The translations under genes were made by a program, and so were the position numbers. Source: GCA-2717185 sp964474755 (lineage in GTDB: Bacteria; Pseudomonadota; Alphaproteobacteria; UBA8366; GCA-2717185). From it: 64,000 nt of DNA. The DNA lies in contig CAYYUG010000002.1 in assembly GCA_964474755.1 (NCBI GenBank), positions 1 through 64,000 on the forward strand. The letters run 5' to 3'. Below, in pieces: positions 32,459 to 41,683 of this stretch. How positions within the stretch are numbered: position 1 is the stretch's first letter; every line of letters begins with the position of its first letter. Under the pieces are notes generated by a model. That model did not search any database, was not told where the DNA came from, and saw nothing but the letters and a program-made list of their open reading frames with translations.

Positions 32459-33919
32459 ATGATCACGACTCCCGATTTACTTGCTGCAGGACCGGAAATT
32501 TTTCTTGCTGCAATGGGGATGGTGCTGATGATGGTCGGTGTCTTCTCTCCCGAAAAACGCGCCCTCGGCATTGTCAGCGGCCTGACGGTGGCGTCTTTCA
32601 CGGTCGTACTTGCCTATTACCTATTTTTGGCGTCCGGTGAACGTTCGGTCGTCTTTGCTGGCCTCTTCGTTACCGATGCTTTTGCTATATTTATGAAGGC
32701 ACTGGTATTGCTGGGTGGAATTCTCGTGCTGCTGATGGGTGGCAGCTTCGTTCGGCGCGAGGGTATGGCCCGTTTCGAATTCCCGATCCTCGTCCTCTAC
32801 GCCACCGTCGGCATGATGATGATGATTTCAGCGAATGATTTAATTTCGCTCTATATGGGTCTCGAACTGCAGAGCCTGTCACTCTACGTCATCGCCGCGA
32901 TCCAGCGGGACCGTGTCCGTTCCTCGGAAGCGGGCTTAAAATATTTCGTGTTGGGTGCGTTGTCGTCTGGTTTGCTGCTGTATGGCTGCTCGATGATCTA
33001 TGGCTTCGCTGGGACGACTCAGTTCGAGGCACTCGCAAACCTATTCGACGGCAAGAGCGCTGAAGCGTCGGCGGGCTTAGTCGTTGGGATCGTCTTCCTG
33101 TCAGCCGGTCTTGCCTTTAAGGTTTCTGCCGTACCATTCCATATGTGGACGCCAGACGTCTATGAAGGGGCTCCGACGCCAGTTACCGCGTTCTTCGCCG
33201 TGGCACCGAAGGTCGCAGCGGTCGCCCTATTCTTGCGCGTGATGTTGGAGCCGTTTGGTGGGCTGATTGAGGAATGGCGACAGGTTATCATTGTGATCTC
33301 CATTGCCTCGATGGTGCTGGGTGCCTTTGCTGCCATCGCGCAGAACAACATCAAGCGGCTAATGGCGTACAGCTCGATCGGTCATGTCGGTTATGCGCTT
33401 ATCGGTCTTGCTGCTGGATCGGAGGAAGGTCTTCGCGGTGTATTGATCTACATGGCGATCTATCTCGTTATGAATGTTGGTGCCTTTGCTTGCATCCTCA
33501 GCATGAAGGTGAATGACCGGATGGTGGAGAATATCGACGATCTGGCCGGCACAGCGAAGAGCCATCCGATGATGGCGCTTGGTATTCTGATTTTCATGTT
33601 ATCGCTGGCCGGCATTCCACCTATGGCGGGTTTCTTCGGCAAGTTTTTTATATTTCTGTCGGCGATCGAAGCGAAACTTTACACGGTTGCCGTGATAGGT
33701 GTCCTATCAAGCGTTGTTGGCGCATACTACTATTTACGTATCGTCAAGATCGTATTCTTCGACGATCTTCTCGAGAAATTTGACAAGCCGATTGACCGGC
33801 CGCTGCGTATGATAATGGCCGCGACGGGTGTTGTTACGCTTCTTTTCTTCATTTGGCCATCCCCACTCCTTGACAGCGCGAGCGTGGCCGCTGCCGCTCT
33901 GTTCGCGACGCCGGGCTAA
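32459..33919 (+). CDS. nuoN: NADH-quinone oxidoreductase subunit N
   Basis: NuoN (ND2) is the proximal antiporter-like pump, 486 residues. Conserved parts are SLYMGLELQSLSLYVIAAI near residue 135, the KVSAVPFHMWTPDVYEGAPTPVTAFFAVAPK block near 220-250, and YSSIGHVGYALIGLAAGSEEG near 305. It completes the operon. birA follows after 14 bases on the same strand, as in many Rhodospirillales. Confidence 0.98.
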   Translation: MITTPDLLAAGPEIFLAAMGMVLMMVGVFSPEKRALGIVSGLTVASFTVVLAYYLFLASGERSVVFAGLFVTDAFAIFMKALVLLGGILVLLMGGSFVRREGMARFEFPILVLYATVGMMMMISANDLISLYMGLELQSLSLYVIAAIQRDRVRSSEAGLKYFVLGALSSGLLLYGCSMIYGFAGTTQFEALANLFDGKSAEASAGLVVGIVFLSAGLAFKVSAVPFHMWTPDVYEGAPTPVTAFFAVAPKVAAVALFLRVMLEPFGGLIEEWRQVIIVISIASMVLGAFAAIAQNNIKRLMAYSSIGHVGYALIGLAAGSEEGLRGVLIYMAIYLVMNVGAFACILSMKVNDRMVENIDDLAGTAKSHPMMALGILIFMLSLAGIPPMAGFFGKFFIFLSAIEAKLYTVAVIGVLSSVVGAYYYLRIVKIVFFDDLLEKFDKPIDRPLRMIMAATGVVTLLFFIWPSPLLDSASVAAAALFATPG

Positions 33920-33933
33920 TCCGAACCACGCAC

Positions 33934-34683
33934 ATGCCTTCTCTTCCTGATGGTTGCACGCTCATTGAGCTCCAATCGGTTGGCTCGACGAACGACGAAG
34001 CCCTCGCACGGGCACAGGATGGGGCAGCGGACGGTACGGTCGTATGGGCGCGTGAACAGACAGCGGGCCGGGGCAGGCGTGGGCGTGACTGGTCATCACC
34101 TCTGGGTAACCTTTACACCTCGACAATTCTGCGGCCAGAGCGACCGACCGGGGAGGCGGCACAGCTTTCCCTCGTTGCCGCCGTGGCGCTCGCTTCGGCC
34201 TTGGATGCTATTCTGCCTGACCGCGTGAAGGTCGCCTGCAAATGGCCGAACGATATCCTCGTAGACGGCCAGAAGATCGCGGGGATACTATTGGAATCAC
34301 AAGGTAGTAGCGATGCGGTGAGCTGGATTGTGATCGGCTGCGGTGTAAACGTCGCGTCGCATCCGGAGATAACCGCCTATCCAGCAACTAATACAAATGC
34401 GGTGTGTGCCGACGCTGTTAGCCTGGAGGCGATACTCGAACATTATCTTGAGCAATTGTTTGTGTGGCGTGATCGCTGGTGCGAGGAGGGCATTGAGCCG
34501 GTGCGGCGGGCCTGGATCGACCGGGCTGCCGGGCTGGGTGGACCGATTATTGTGAGGTTACTGGACTGCGAAATGTCTGGGCGGTTTTATGACATGGATG
34601 CCGACGGCGCCTTGTTGCTGGAATTGCCCGATGGCACGCGAAAGCGTATTACCGCGGGCGATGTTTTCATAGGGAGCGCCTGA
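33934..34683 (+). CDS. birA: Biotin--[acetyl-CoA-carboxylase] ligase
   Basis: BirA activates biotin with ATP and attaches it to the carrier lysine of biotin carboxylases. This 249-residue form has only the catalytic and C-terminal domains. The biotinyl-AMP loop region GRGRRGRDWSSPLGNLYTS is near residue 45, KWPNDILVDGQKIAGILLES near 105 and the C-terminal SH3-like part near 200. The N-terminal helix-turn-helix repressor domain of the E. coli protein is absent, as is usual in alphaproteobacteria. coaX begins one base after its stop. Confidence 0.94.
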   Translation: MPSLPDGCTLIELQSVGSTNDEALARAQDGAADGTVVWAREQTAGRGRRGRDWSSPLGNLYTSTILRPERPTGEAAQLSLVAAVALASALDAILPDRVKVACKWPNDILVDGQKIAGILLESQGSSDAVSWIVIGCGVNVASHPEITAYPATNTNAVCADAVSLEAILEHYLEQLFVWRDRWCEEGIEPVRRAWIDRAAGLGGPIIVRLLDCEMSGRFYDMDADGALLLELPDGTRKRITAGDVFIGSA

Positions 34684-34684
34684 C

Positions 34685-35458
34685 ATGCTGCTCGCGATTG
34701 ATGCCGGCAATACCAACGTCGTCTTCGCTGTCTATAGCAAAGATCAGCTCAAAGGGGTCTTTCGATGCGCCAATGACCCCAACCGCACGGCCGACGAATA
34801 TGCTGTGTGGTTGAGCCAATTGATGCGACTTCGCGAAATACCGTTGGGGTCGATAACCGGTTGCATCATTGCATCAGTGGTGCCGCAAGGCCTTTTCAAC
34901 CTCGTGTCGCTTTGCGAACGCTATTTTGGTGGTCCTCCACTAGTGATAGGCGAGGCTAATGTTGATATTGGGATCGACGTCCTTGTGGACCGCCCGGAAC
35001 ATGTCGGCGCGGACCGACTTGTCACAGCTGTCTCTGCGTATAACCGGTATGGAGGACCAGTGATTGTGATCGATTTTGGCACCGCTACAACCTTTGATGT
35101 GGTGGACGCGGATGGTAATTATTTTGGTGGTGTCATCGCACCAGGCATCAATCTGTCGGCAGAAGCCTTGCACATGGCCTCCGCGCAACTTCCCCGCGTG
35201 CGGGTTGAGCCGACAAAGGAAGTGATTGGGAAATCGACTATCCCGGCGATGAAGTCCGGTATTTTCTGGGGTTATATCGCGATGATTGAAGGGATGATCG
35301 CACGGATTAAACAGGAATACGGGGTATCGATGAAGGTTGTTGCGACGGGGGGGCTCGCTGCGCTATTTGCGGAATCGACGGATTCCATTGATCAAACGGA
35401 CCGTGAACTGACAATCCGTGGCTTGCTGGAAGTCTACAATCGGAACAATGGCGCATGA
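34685..35458 (+). CDS. coaX: Type III pantothenate kinase
   Basis: CoaX phosphorylates pantothenate in the first step of CoA synthesis. Features in 257 residues are the phosphate-binding AIDAGNTNVVFAVY at the start, GADRLVTAVSAYNRYGGPVIVIDFGTATTFDVVD near 105-140 and PGINLSAEALHMASAQLPRV near 155. This ASKHA-fold enzyme is not inhibited by CoA, unlike CoaA. It overlaps the RNase J gene by four bases. Confidence 0.96.
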   Translation: MLLAIDAGNTNVVFAVYSKDQLKGVFRCANDPNRTADEYAVWLSQLMRLREIPLGSITGCIIASVVPQGLFNLVSLCERYFGGPPLVIGEANVDIGIDVLVDRPEHVGADRLVTAVSAYNRYGGPVIVIDFGTATTFDVVDADGNYFGGVIAPGINLSAEALHMASAQLPRVRVEPTKEVIGKSTIPAMKSGIFWGYIAMIEGMIARIKQEYGVSMKVVATGGLAALFAESTDSIDQTDRELTIRGLLEVYNRNNGA

Positions 35459-37134
35459 TTGGTTTCGCTGAGTCGGGAGAGCCCGGAGACGACGAGTTGC
35501 TGTTCCTGTCTCTCGGCGGGGCGGGTGAGATCGGCATGAATCTTAATCTTTATGGTCATGCGGGTGTTTGGTTGATGGTTGATCTCGGTATCACCTTTGG
35601 AGACGATGAGACGCCTGGCATTGATGTGATCATGCCCGATCCCACATTTATTGAGGAACGCGCCGACAGGCTCGCTGGGCTGGTTCTCACCCACGCGCAT
35701 GAGGATCATATCGGAGCTGTGCCGCACCTGTGGCCGCGACTGCGCTGCCCGCTATACGCGACACCCTTCACCGCTAGCATCTTGCGCCGTAAGTTGACCG
35801 AAGCGGGACTTAAGGACACAGCGCCTATAACCGAAATACCGTTATCGGGACGTTTCGACGTTGGACCATTTGATATCCAACTGATAACACTGACCCATTC
35901 GATCCCTGAGCCCAACGCTTGCGTCATCCGGACTGTTGCCGGTTCGGTAATGCACACTGGTGACTGGAAACTCGATCCCGATCCGAGGGTCGGGCCCAGC
36001 ACGGATGAAGCGGCGCTAATCCGCGCAGGCAAAGAAGGTATCCTGGCGATGGTCTGCGATTCGACCAATGCTCTGGTGCAGGGTAGTTCTGGCTCGGAAG
36101 GGGATGTGCGCGAAATATTGACGGAAAAGATAGGCCGCTTCGACAACCGGGTCGTCGTAGCTTGTTTCGCGTCCAACGTTGCCCGCCTCAATTCGATTGC
36201 CCATGCGGCGGCAGCACACGATCGGAGCGTCGGTCTAGTCGGGCGGTCTTTGTGGCGGTTTTATGAGGCGTCGCAGGAAAATGGCTACCTGACTGACATC
36301 CCGCGTTTTTTGTCACCGAAGGAGGCGGCATTGCTGCCGCGCGACAAGGTTCTGCTGATTTGCACCGGCAGTCAGGGCGAGCCGCGCTCCGCACTGGCGA
36401 GGATTGCCCGCGATGATCATCCGGATGTGGCACTCGATCAAGGCGATGCAGTGATATTTTCCAGCCGCATCATTCCCGGCAACGAGAAGTCCATCGGCCG
36501 CTTGCAGAACCGGCTGACCGAACTGGGTGTTGAATTGCTCACCACCTACGATGAAAAGCTTATCCACGTGTCGGGCCATCCGGCGCGCGATGAGCTGGCG
36601 CAGATGTATCAGTGGATCCAGCCGAAAATAGCAGTACCAGTGCATGGCGAGATGCGTCACATGCAAGCGCATGTGCAACTGGCACAGGAGTGTCAGGTGC
36701 CGGAAGCCTATTTGGCCCCAAACGGCACACTGCTTAAGCTCGCCCCAGGGCAGGCGGAGGTGGTGGATGAGGTGTTCAGTGGGCGGTTGGCGTTGGATGG
36801 CAGCCGTCTTATATCTATGGGAAGCGGTGCCCTTCGCGAGCGACGTAAAATTCTACATAGCGGCGCTGCCATAGTCACAGTGGTGGTCGACGAGACAGGC
36901 GAACTGGAGGCAGACCCTCAAGTCTCTACGCATGGCGTCTTCGATTTAGAAGAAGATTTTGCAATTGCCGCTTCGCTGATTGATGCAGCGGCAGATGCAG
37001 TAGATGACCTGCCGCGTAAATCTCGGCTGAAGGATGATCATGTCCAAGAAGCGGTAAGGCTTGCTGTCCGGCGCCGGCTGCGTGCGCTCTGTGGCAAGCG
37101 GCCCATGGTTAATGTACATCTGGTGCGATTGTAG
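35455..37134 (+). CDS. rnj: Ribonuclease J
   Basis: RNase J is a metallo-beta-lactamase/beta-CASP ribonuclease with 5'-3' exo- and endonucleolytic activity in RNA processing. The metal-binding HAHEDHIGAVPHL is near residue 80, MHTGDWKLDPDP near 160 and the beta-CASP region near 200-370 (including LICTGSQGEPRSALARIA). Motif VSGHPARDEL and PVHGEMRHM are near 365-400. At 559 residues with a C-terminal domain it has the length expected of the family. The conserved place after birA-coaX is typical of alphaproteobacteria. Confidence 0.95.
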   Translation: MIGFAESGEPGDDELLFLSLGGAGEIGMNLNLYGHAGVWLMVDLGITFGDDETPGIDVIMPDPTFIEERADRLAGLVLTHAHEDHIGAVPHLWPRLRCPLYATPFTASILRRKLTEAGLKDTAPITEIPLSGRFDVGPFDIQLITLTHSIPEPNACVIRTVAGSVMHTGDWKLDPDPRVGPSTDEAALIRAGKEGILAMVCDSTNALVQGSSGSEGDVREILTEKIGRFDNRVVVACFASNVARLNSIAHAAAAHDRSVGLVGRSLWRFYEASQENGYLTDIPRFLSPKEAALLPRDKVLLICTGSQGEPRSALARIARDDHPDVALDQGDAVIFSSRIIPGNEKSIGRLQNRLTELGVELLTTYDEKLIHVSGHPARDELAQMYQWIQPKIAVPVHGEMRHMQAHVQLAQECQVPEAYLAPNGTLLKLAPGQAEVVDEVFSGRLALDGSRLISMGSGALRERRKILHSGAAIVTVVVDETGELEADPQVSTHGVFDLEEDFAIAASLIDAAADAVDDLPRKSRLKDDHVQEAVRLAVRRRLRALCGKRPMVNVHLVRL

Positions 37135-37164
37135 GTACAGACGCGAAACTCAGGAGACGAGGTG

Positions 37165-37569
37165 ATGATCGGTCGTTTGAACCATGTGGCAATTGCTGTT
37201 CCCGACTTAGAGGTGGCGCTTGCCATGTACCGCGATGCGTTGGGCGCAACCGTGACTGAGCCGAAGGATTTGCCGGAACATGGCGTCACGGTGGTCTTCG
37301 TTGAATTGGACAATAGTAAGATCGAACTTCTGCAACCGTTGGGCAGGGTGTCGCCGATTAAATCCTTCCTCGATAAGAATCCATCTGGTGGTATGCATCA
37401 TGTTTGCTTTGAGGTGCCGGACATTTACGCCGCTCGGGACCAATTGATCGAACAGGGTGCAAGAGTGTTGGGCGATGGCGAGCCAAAGAACGGCGCGCAT
37501 GAAAAGCCGGTCATTTTCCTGCATCCAAAGGATTTCGCGGGTACGCTCGTAGAGCTAGAGCAAGTTTAG
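37165..37569 (+). CDS. mce: Methylmalonyl-CoA epimerase
   Basis: This 134-residue VOC-fold enzyme interconverts (2R)- and (2S)-methylmalonyl-CoA in propionate metabolism. Metal ligands are expected in GRLNHVAIAVPDL, the ELLQPLG strand, GGMHHVCFEVPDI and the final GTLVELEQV; the two His and the Glu are seen. The frame begins at a GTG at 37162, but the ATG at 37165 has AGGAG about eight bases upstream. The mutase and carboxylase genes are not in this window. Confidence 0.94.
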   Translation: MIGRLNHVAIAVPDLEVALAMYRDALGATVTEPKDLPEHGVTVVFVELDNSKIELLQPLGRVSPIKSFLDKNPSGGMHHVCFEVPDIYAARDQLIEQGARVLGDGEPKNGAHEKPVIFLHPKDFAGTLVELEQV

Positions 37570-37571
37570 CA

Positions 37572-37811
37572 ATGGGTTGGGTCGGCACCGGTATTACCTT
37601 CATCATCACTTGGTGGATGGTTTTTTTTATGGCTCTGCCCTGGGGTGTCCGGCGTCAAGACGACCCCGAACCAGGACATGAAGCCGGTGCGCCGGAGAAC
37701 CCGAGGCTCTGGCTGAAGGTTGGTGTAACGACAGGCCTTGCTTTCGTGATCACGGTACTCGCCTGGGTAGTAGTTGATCTCGGATGGATTAGTATTCGGG
37801 ATAACGATTAG
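37572..37811 (+). CDS. DUF1467 family inner-membrane protein
   Basis: This 79-residue protein has two hydrophobic helices (ITFIITWWMVFFMALPWGV and GLAFVITVLAWVVVDLG) linked by a Pro/Glu-rich hydrophilic loop. The first helix and the W-G-V-R-R-Q-D-D-P-E loop are the signature of DUF1467, a small alphaproteobacterial family of unknown function. It often sits between mce and proS, as here. It starts two bases after the mce stop. Confidence 0.9.
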   Translation: MGWVGTGITFIITWWMVFFMALPWGVRRQDDPEPGHEAGAPENPRLWLKVGVTTGLAFVITVLAWVVVDLGWISIRDND

Positions 37812-38349
37812 CCGGCACGATTTGGCCTGTATTTTTTATGGCTTCGTCATGCCGAGGATAGGTAATGGCAAGCCTTGGAGCCGCCGTTCAGGTGTTCTTT
37901 GATTCTATCAATGCGTGGGCGGCCAGCTTTACTGCGGTCCAGAGTTCCACATAGGACTACATTTTATTGTTGAATATCACTCATCCACTAACGTTACCTA
38001 GCAGCCGGGTGGCGGTGCCAGTGACAAATAGGCTCGCGCTTGTGTATGTTTAGGCTTCGGACGACTTGCAAATCAATTTACCTTAGGTAAATGAGTATTC
38101 CGTTGCGCTGACGCTGTTAAAAGGGTGTGTGGCCGGTTTCGGCGAGACCTTGTTGGACATCGGCAAAGCTGGCTATGACATGAGGCCTGTTGTTCGACCC
38201 TGAGTGATAGGCACCTAAACCCTATAGAATCATGTCGCATTTCTAGGAAGTAGAAGGACCAGTTGCGAGACGTGAAGTAGCGTGGACAAGCTACCGGGCA
38301 ATCCCTACATTCGCGATGAATACTTGAAATTCCCAAGCGAGCAGCCGTT
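37812..38349. other. Intergenic region between DUF1467 and proS genes
   Basis: No gene is confidently present in 538 bases of a region that is otherwise packed. A 29-codon frame at 37865-37954 could encode a small amphipathic peptide but has only a weak ribosome site. A perfect operator-like palindrome lies at 38076-38092. The proS promoter is presumably here. Confidence 0.45.
38076..38092. promoter_or_regulatory. Perfect 17-bp palindrome upstream of proS
   Basis: ATTTACCT-T-AGGTAAAT has perfect 8-bp arms around one central base. It resembles a binding site for a dimeric regulator. It lies about 260 bases upstream of proS, and no regulator gene is adjacent. Confidence 0.4.
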
Positions 38350-39669
38350 ATGCGTCTCTCTCAATATTTTCTCCCTACCTTAAAGGAAACGCCCAGCGAA
38401 GCGCAGATCGTTTCGCACCGATACATGCTGCGCGCCGGTATGATCCGCCAAGCGAGTGCCGGGATTTATTCCTGGCTTCCCATGGGCTATCGGGTCCTAA
38501 AGAATATCGAACAAATTGTGCGCGAAGAACAGAATGCGTCCGGAGCGCAGGAAGTGCTGATGCCGACGATCCAATCTGCTGATCTATGGCGGCAGAGTGG
38601 CCGTTATGAGGATTACGGGCTGGAAATGTTGCGCATCACTGACCGACATGATCGCGAAATGCTATACGGCCCAACTAACGAGGAACTCATCACTGAGATA
38701 TTTGGTGCCCACGTGAAGAGTTACCGTCACCTACCGCGGAACCTGTATCACATCCAATGGAAGTTCCGTGATGAGGTGCGCCCCCGGTTTGGCGTTATGC
38801 GTGGCCGTGAATTTCTAATGAAAGACGCTTACTCCTTCGATCTGGACCCTGAGGCGGGAAGGGTGGCGTACAACAAGATGTTTGTCTCGTATCTACGTAC
38901 ATACGCACGCCTGGAACTGCAGGCGATCCCGATGCAGGCGGAGACCGGGCCGATCGGCGGTGATATGAGCCATGAATTCATCATCTTGGCCGATACGGGT
39001 GAAAGCGAGGTATTCTGCCATCGAGATTTTCTGGAGCGCGACGTACTGCAACGCGATATCGATTATGATTCCAATCTGCAGCCCCTGGTAGATGAATGGA
39101 CTAGCCTCTACGCTGCGACGGACGAAATGCACGATGTTGTGCGCTTTGAAAGCGAGGTGCCAGAGGATCGGCGTATAACCGCGCGCGGCATCGAAGTCGG
39201 GCACATCTTTTTCTTTGGCGACAAGTACTCAAAACCGCTCGGCGCCTTCGTTTCGACGTTGGACGGGCAAGAGGTGCCGGTTCAGATGGGATCGTACGGG
39301 ATCGGCGTGTCGCGCCTGGTCGGCGCGATTATCGAAGCGAGCCATGACGACAAGGGTATTATCTGGCCGGAGTCGGTGGCCCCTTTCAAGGTTGGGATCG
39401 TCAACCTTCGCACTGGAGATGATGCCTGCGATGATGCCTGCGATGATATGTATGTGAAGCTCAGCAACGCTGGCGTGGACGTTCTTTACGATGATCGAGA
39501 GGAGCGGGCAGGCGCCAAGTTCGCCGATATGGATTTGATTGGTCTGCCTTGGCAGCTTATCGCTGGTCCGCGTGGTCTGAAAGACGGCAACGTTGAGCTC
39601 AAGAACCGTCGTACAGGGGAAACTGAAAAACTGAGCGTTGACGCGACACTGACCCGGCTAATCGGATAG
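38350..39669 (+). CDS. proS: Prolyl-tRNA synthetase, short alphaproteobacterial type
   Basis: This class II aminoacyl-tRNA synthetase charges tRNA-Pro. Motif 1 lies in the GYRVLKNIEQIVREEQNASGAQEVLMPTIQ region, motif 2 in FRDEVRPRFGVMRGREFLMKDAYSFD and motif 3 in GSYGIGVSRLVGAIIE, followed by the anticodon-binding domain. At 439 residues it lacks the large editing insertion of the E. coli enzyme (about 570 residues), as is normal for alphaproteobacteria. A short run of the 12-base unit GATGATGCCTGC near 39418-39441 encodes the ordinary D-D-A-C segment. Confidence 0.96.
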   Translation: MRLSQYFLPTLKETPSEAQIVSHRYMLRAGMIRQASAGIYSWLPMGYRVLKNIEQIVREEQNASGAQEVLMPTIQSADLWRQSGRYEDYGLEMLRITDRHDREMLYGPTNEELITEIFGAHVKSYRHLPRNLYHIQWKFRDEVRPRFGVMRGREFLMKDAYSFDLDPEAGRVAYNKMFVSYLRTYARLELQAIPMQAETGPIGGDMSHEFIILADTGESEVFCHRDFLERDVLQRDIDYDSNLQPLVDEWTSLYAATDEMHDVVRFESEVPEDRRITARGIEVGHIFFFGDKYSKPLGAFVSTLDGQEVPVQMGSYGIGVSRLVGAIIEASHDDKGIIWPESVAPFKVGIVNLRTGDDACDDACDDMYVKLSNAGVDVLYDDREERAGAKFADMDLIGLPWQLIAGPRGLKDGNVELKNRRTGETEKLSVDATLTRLIG

Positions 39670-39679
39670 GGCCCGCAGG

Positions 39680-40924
39680 GTGTTTGGCGCATTCGAACGC
39701 ATCGTCGCGCTGCGCTATCTGCGTGCCCGGCGACAGGAAGGGTTCATTTCGGTCATCGCATTTTTCTCACTGACGGGCATCACACTGGGAGTGGCCACCT
39801 TAATTATCGTGATGGCTGTCATGAATGGCTTCCGTCATGAATTGCTGTACCGCATTCTCGGCGTCAACGGCCATGTAAACGTTATTGCCAGCACTAAGAG
39901 CCTCGATGATTTCGACGCGACTGCGTCGAAGATCAATGAGGTGTCCGGAGTGGTGAGTGCCGCGCCCATCGTCGAAGGACAGGTCATGGCGACGGCCAAC
40001 GGTTTGGCGAATGGGGCGCTGGTGCGCGGCGTGCGGAAAGAGGATTTCCTGCGCCGTCCCTTGCTGGCCGATAGCATCGTTGCCGGGGAATTGGATGGCT
40101 TCGAGGACGGGAAGGGCGTAATTGTCGGCAGCCGCATGGCGCAAGGGATGCGATTGAGGCCAGGGCAAAAAGTGACTTTGGTCTCGCCGCAGGGCAATCC
40201 CAGCGCGTTTGGTACGGTGCCGCGCATGAAAGCTTATCGTGTTGCTGCCATATTCGATGTTGGCATGTCGGAGTACGATAGTTCGTTCATCTATATGCCG
40301 TTCAAGCAGGCGCAGCTATTTTTTCGAAAGAAAGGCGAAGCGACGTCGATCGAGGTAATTACAGATAATCCCGACCGGGCATACAGTATTGGTTCCGACA
40401 TTCGCCAGGCGATCGGTGCCGGTTATCGGGTGGTCGATTGGCAGCGTATCAATTCGAGTTTCTTTACCGCGCTTCAGGTGGAACGTGTCGTTATGTTTCT
40501 GATCCTGGCACTGATCATTGTTGTTGCCGTGTTCAACGTTATCTCCAGCCAGATCATGCTGGTCAATGACAAGGGTAAAGGAATTGCGATACTACGGACC
40601 ATGGGGGCGACCCGGGGAATGATCCTGCGAATCTTCTTTATGACAGGCGCTAGCGTTGGAATTATTGGTACTGTTGTTGGCAGTGTGCTCGGCATTGCTT
40701 TTGCCCGAAATATTGAGACCCTCCGGCAGTTGCTGCAAGGAGCCACCGGAACGGACCTCTTTGATTCGACAGTCTACTATCTGTCGCGTTTGCCGGCAAA
40801 AATCGACCCGATAGAAGCGGGTGCCGTGGTTGTTATGGCGCTGACCTTGTCTTTTATAGCTTCAATTCTTCCGGCACGTCGGGCGGCGCGTCTCGATCCG
40901 GTAGAAGTGCTGCGCTATGAGTGA
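39680..40924 (+). CDS. lolC: Lipoprotein-releasing ABC transporter permease (LolC/LolE)
   Basis: This 414-residue inner-membrane permease releases outer-membrane lipoproteins to LolA. The N-terminal RYLRARRQEGFISVIAFFSLTGITLGVATLIIVMAVMNGF holds the first helix. A large periplasmic domain (about 50-265) and three C-terminal helices of the FtsX type follow, ending in ILPARRAARLDPVEVLRYE. Only one LolC/E-type gene is present, as is common in alphaproteobacteria, so it may act as a homodimer (LolF-like). The start is a GTG. It overlaps lolD by eight bases. Confidence 0.95.
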   Translation: MFGAFERIVALRYLRARRQEGFISVIAFFSLTGITLGVATLIIVMAVMNGFRHELLYRILGVNGHVNVIASTKSLDDFDATASKINEVSGVVSAAPIVEGQVMATANGLANGALVRGVRKEDFLRRPLLADSIVAGELDGFEDGKGVIVGSRMAQGMRLRPGQKVTLVSPQGNPSAFGTVPRMKAYRVAAIFDVGMSEYDSSFIYMPFKQAQLFFRKKGEATSIEVITDNPDRAYSIGSDIRQAIGAGYRVVDWQRINSSFFTALQVERVVMFLILALIIVVAVFNVISSQIMLVNDKGKGIAILRTMGATRGMILRIFFMTGASVGIIGTVVGSVLGIAFARNIETLRQLLQGATGTDLFDSTVYYLSRLPAKIDPIEAGAVVVMALTLSFIASILPARRAARLDPVEVLRYE

Positions 40925-41600
40925 CCCTACAATACTCGGGCTTGATGCCGTCGTTCGGACCTACAAGCAGGTAGCAACGGCACTCGAAGTGATCCGTGGC
41001 GCATCGCTCAATGTGCCGGCTGGCGAGCTGGTTGGTTTGATTGGGCCGTCAGGTGCTGGTAAATCAACCCTACTGCATGTCGCTGGGCTGCTTGAACTGC
41101 CTGATTGCGGTGAGGTGCGTATCGTCGGTCGGGCTTGCGGTGCAATGTCCGATAGCGAACGAACCGCCTTGCGCCGCAACGAAATCGGCTTTGTTTATCA
41201 ATTTCATCATCTATTACCGGAATTCTCTGCGCTGGAAAATGTAATGCTGCCACAAATGATTGCGGGTCGGTCGCGACGCGACGCGAGGCAAAGGGCGACA
41301 GAATTAATCGAATCGGTTGGCCTGCGTGACCGGGCTAGTCATCGACCAGCCCGGCTGTCTGGTGGCGAACAGCAACGGGTTGCCATTGCTCGTGCATTGG
41401 CGAACGGTCCGAGATTGTTGTTGGCAGATGAGCCAACGGGCAATCTCGATTCCCATACGGCGGAGGATGTCTTCGGATTGTTGATTGATTTCGTTCGCGA
41501 AAGCGGCCTGGCTGCGGTGATTGCGACGCACAATTTGGAACTGGCCTCAAAAATGGATTGGGTGGTTCGTCTTGAGGACGGCAAGTTGGTTCCCGCTTAG
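40917..41600 (+). CDS. lolD: Lipoprotein-releasing ABC transporter ATPase
   Basis: LolD powers the Lol exporter. In 227 residues it shows Walker A GPSGAGKST, the Q-loop at GFVYQFHHLLPEFSALENV, signature LSGGEQQRVAIARAL, Walker B LLLADEPTGNLD and the switch His in VIATHNLEL. The FHHLLPEF segment is characteristic of LolD within the MacB-like ATPases. The overlap with lolC supports co-translation. Confidence 0.96.
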   Translation: MSDPTILGLDAVVRTYKQVATALEVIRGASLNVPAGELVGLIGPSGAGKSTLLHVAGLLELPDCGEVRIVGRACGAMSDSERTALRRNEIGFVYQFHHLLPEFSALENVMLPQMIAGRSRRDARQRATELIESVGLRDRASHRPARLSGGEQQRVAIARALANGPRLLLADEPTGNLDSHTAEDVFGLLIDFVRESGLAAVIATHNLELASKMDWVVRLEDGKLVPA

Positions 41601-41683
41601 ACGGATTCTTTGCTTAAACTGAGATCGGTTATTCGGCATTCTATCGCTCAGAACGCATCAACGAGCCGTCAGGGAGTGTCCGT

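Noticed and set aside
37865..37954. 29-codon amphipathic peptide frame
   Set aside because: Too short to judge, with a weak ribosome site. It is mentioned only within the gap description.
39418..39447. Tandem 12-bp repeat GATGATGCCTGC in proS
   Set aside because: It encodes the D-D-A-C-D-D-A-C segment that alphaproteobacterial prolyl-tRNA synthetases commonly have in similar form. No insertion relative to the family length is evident.
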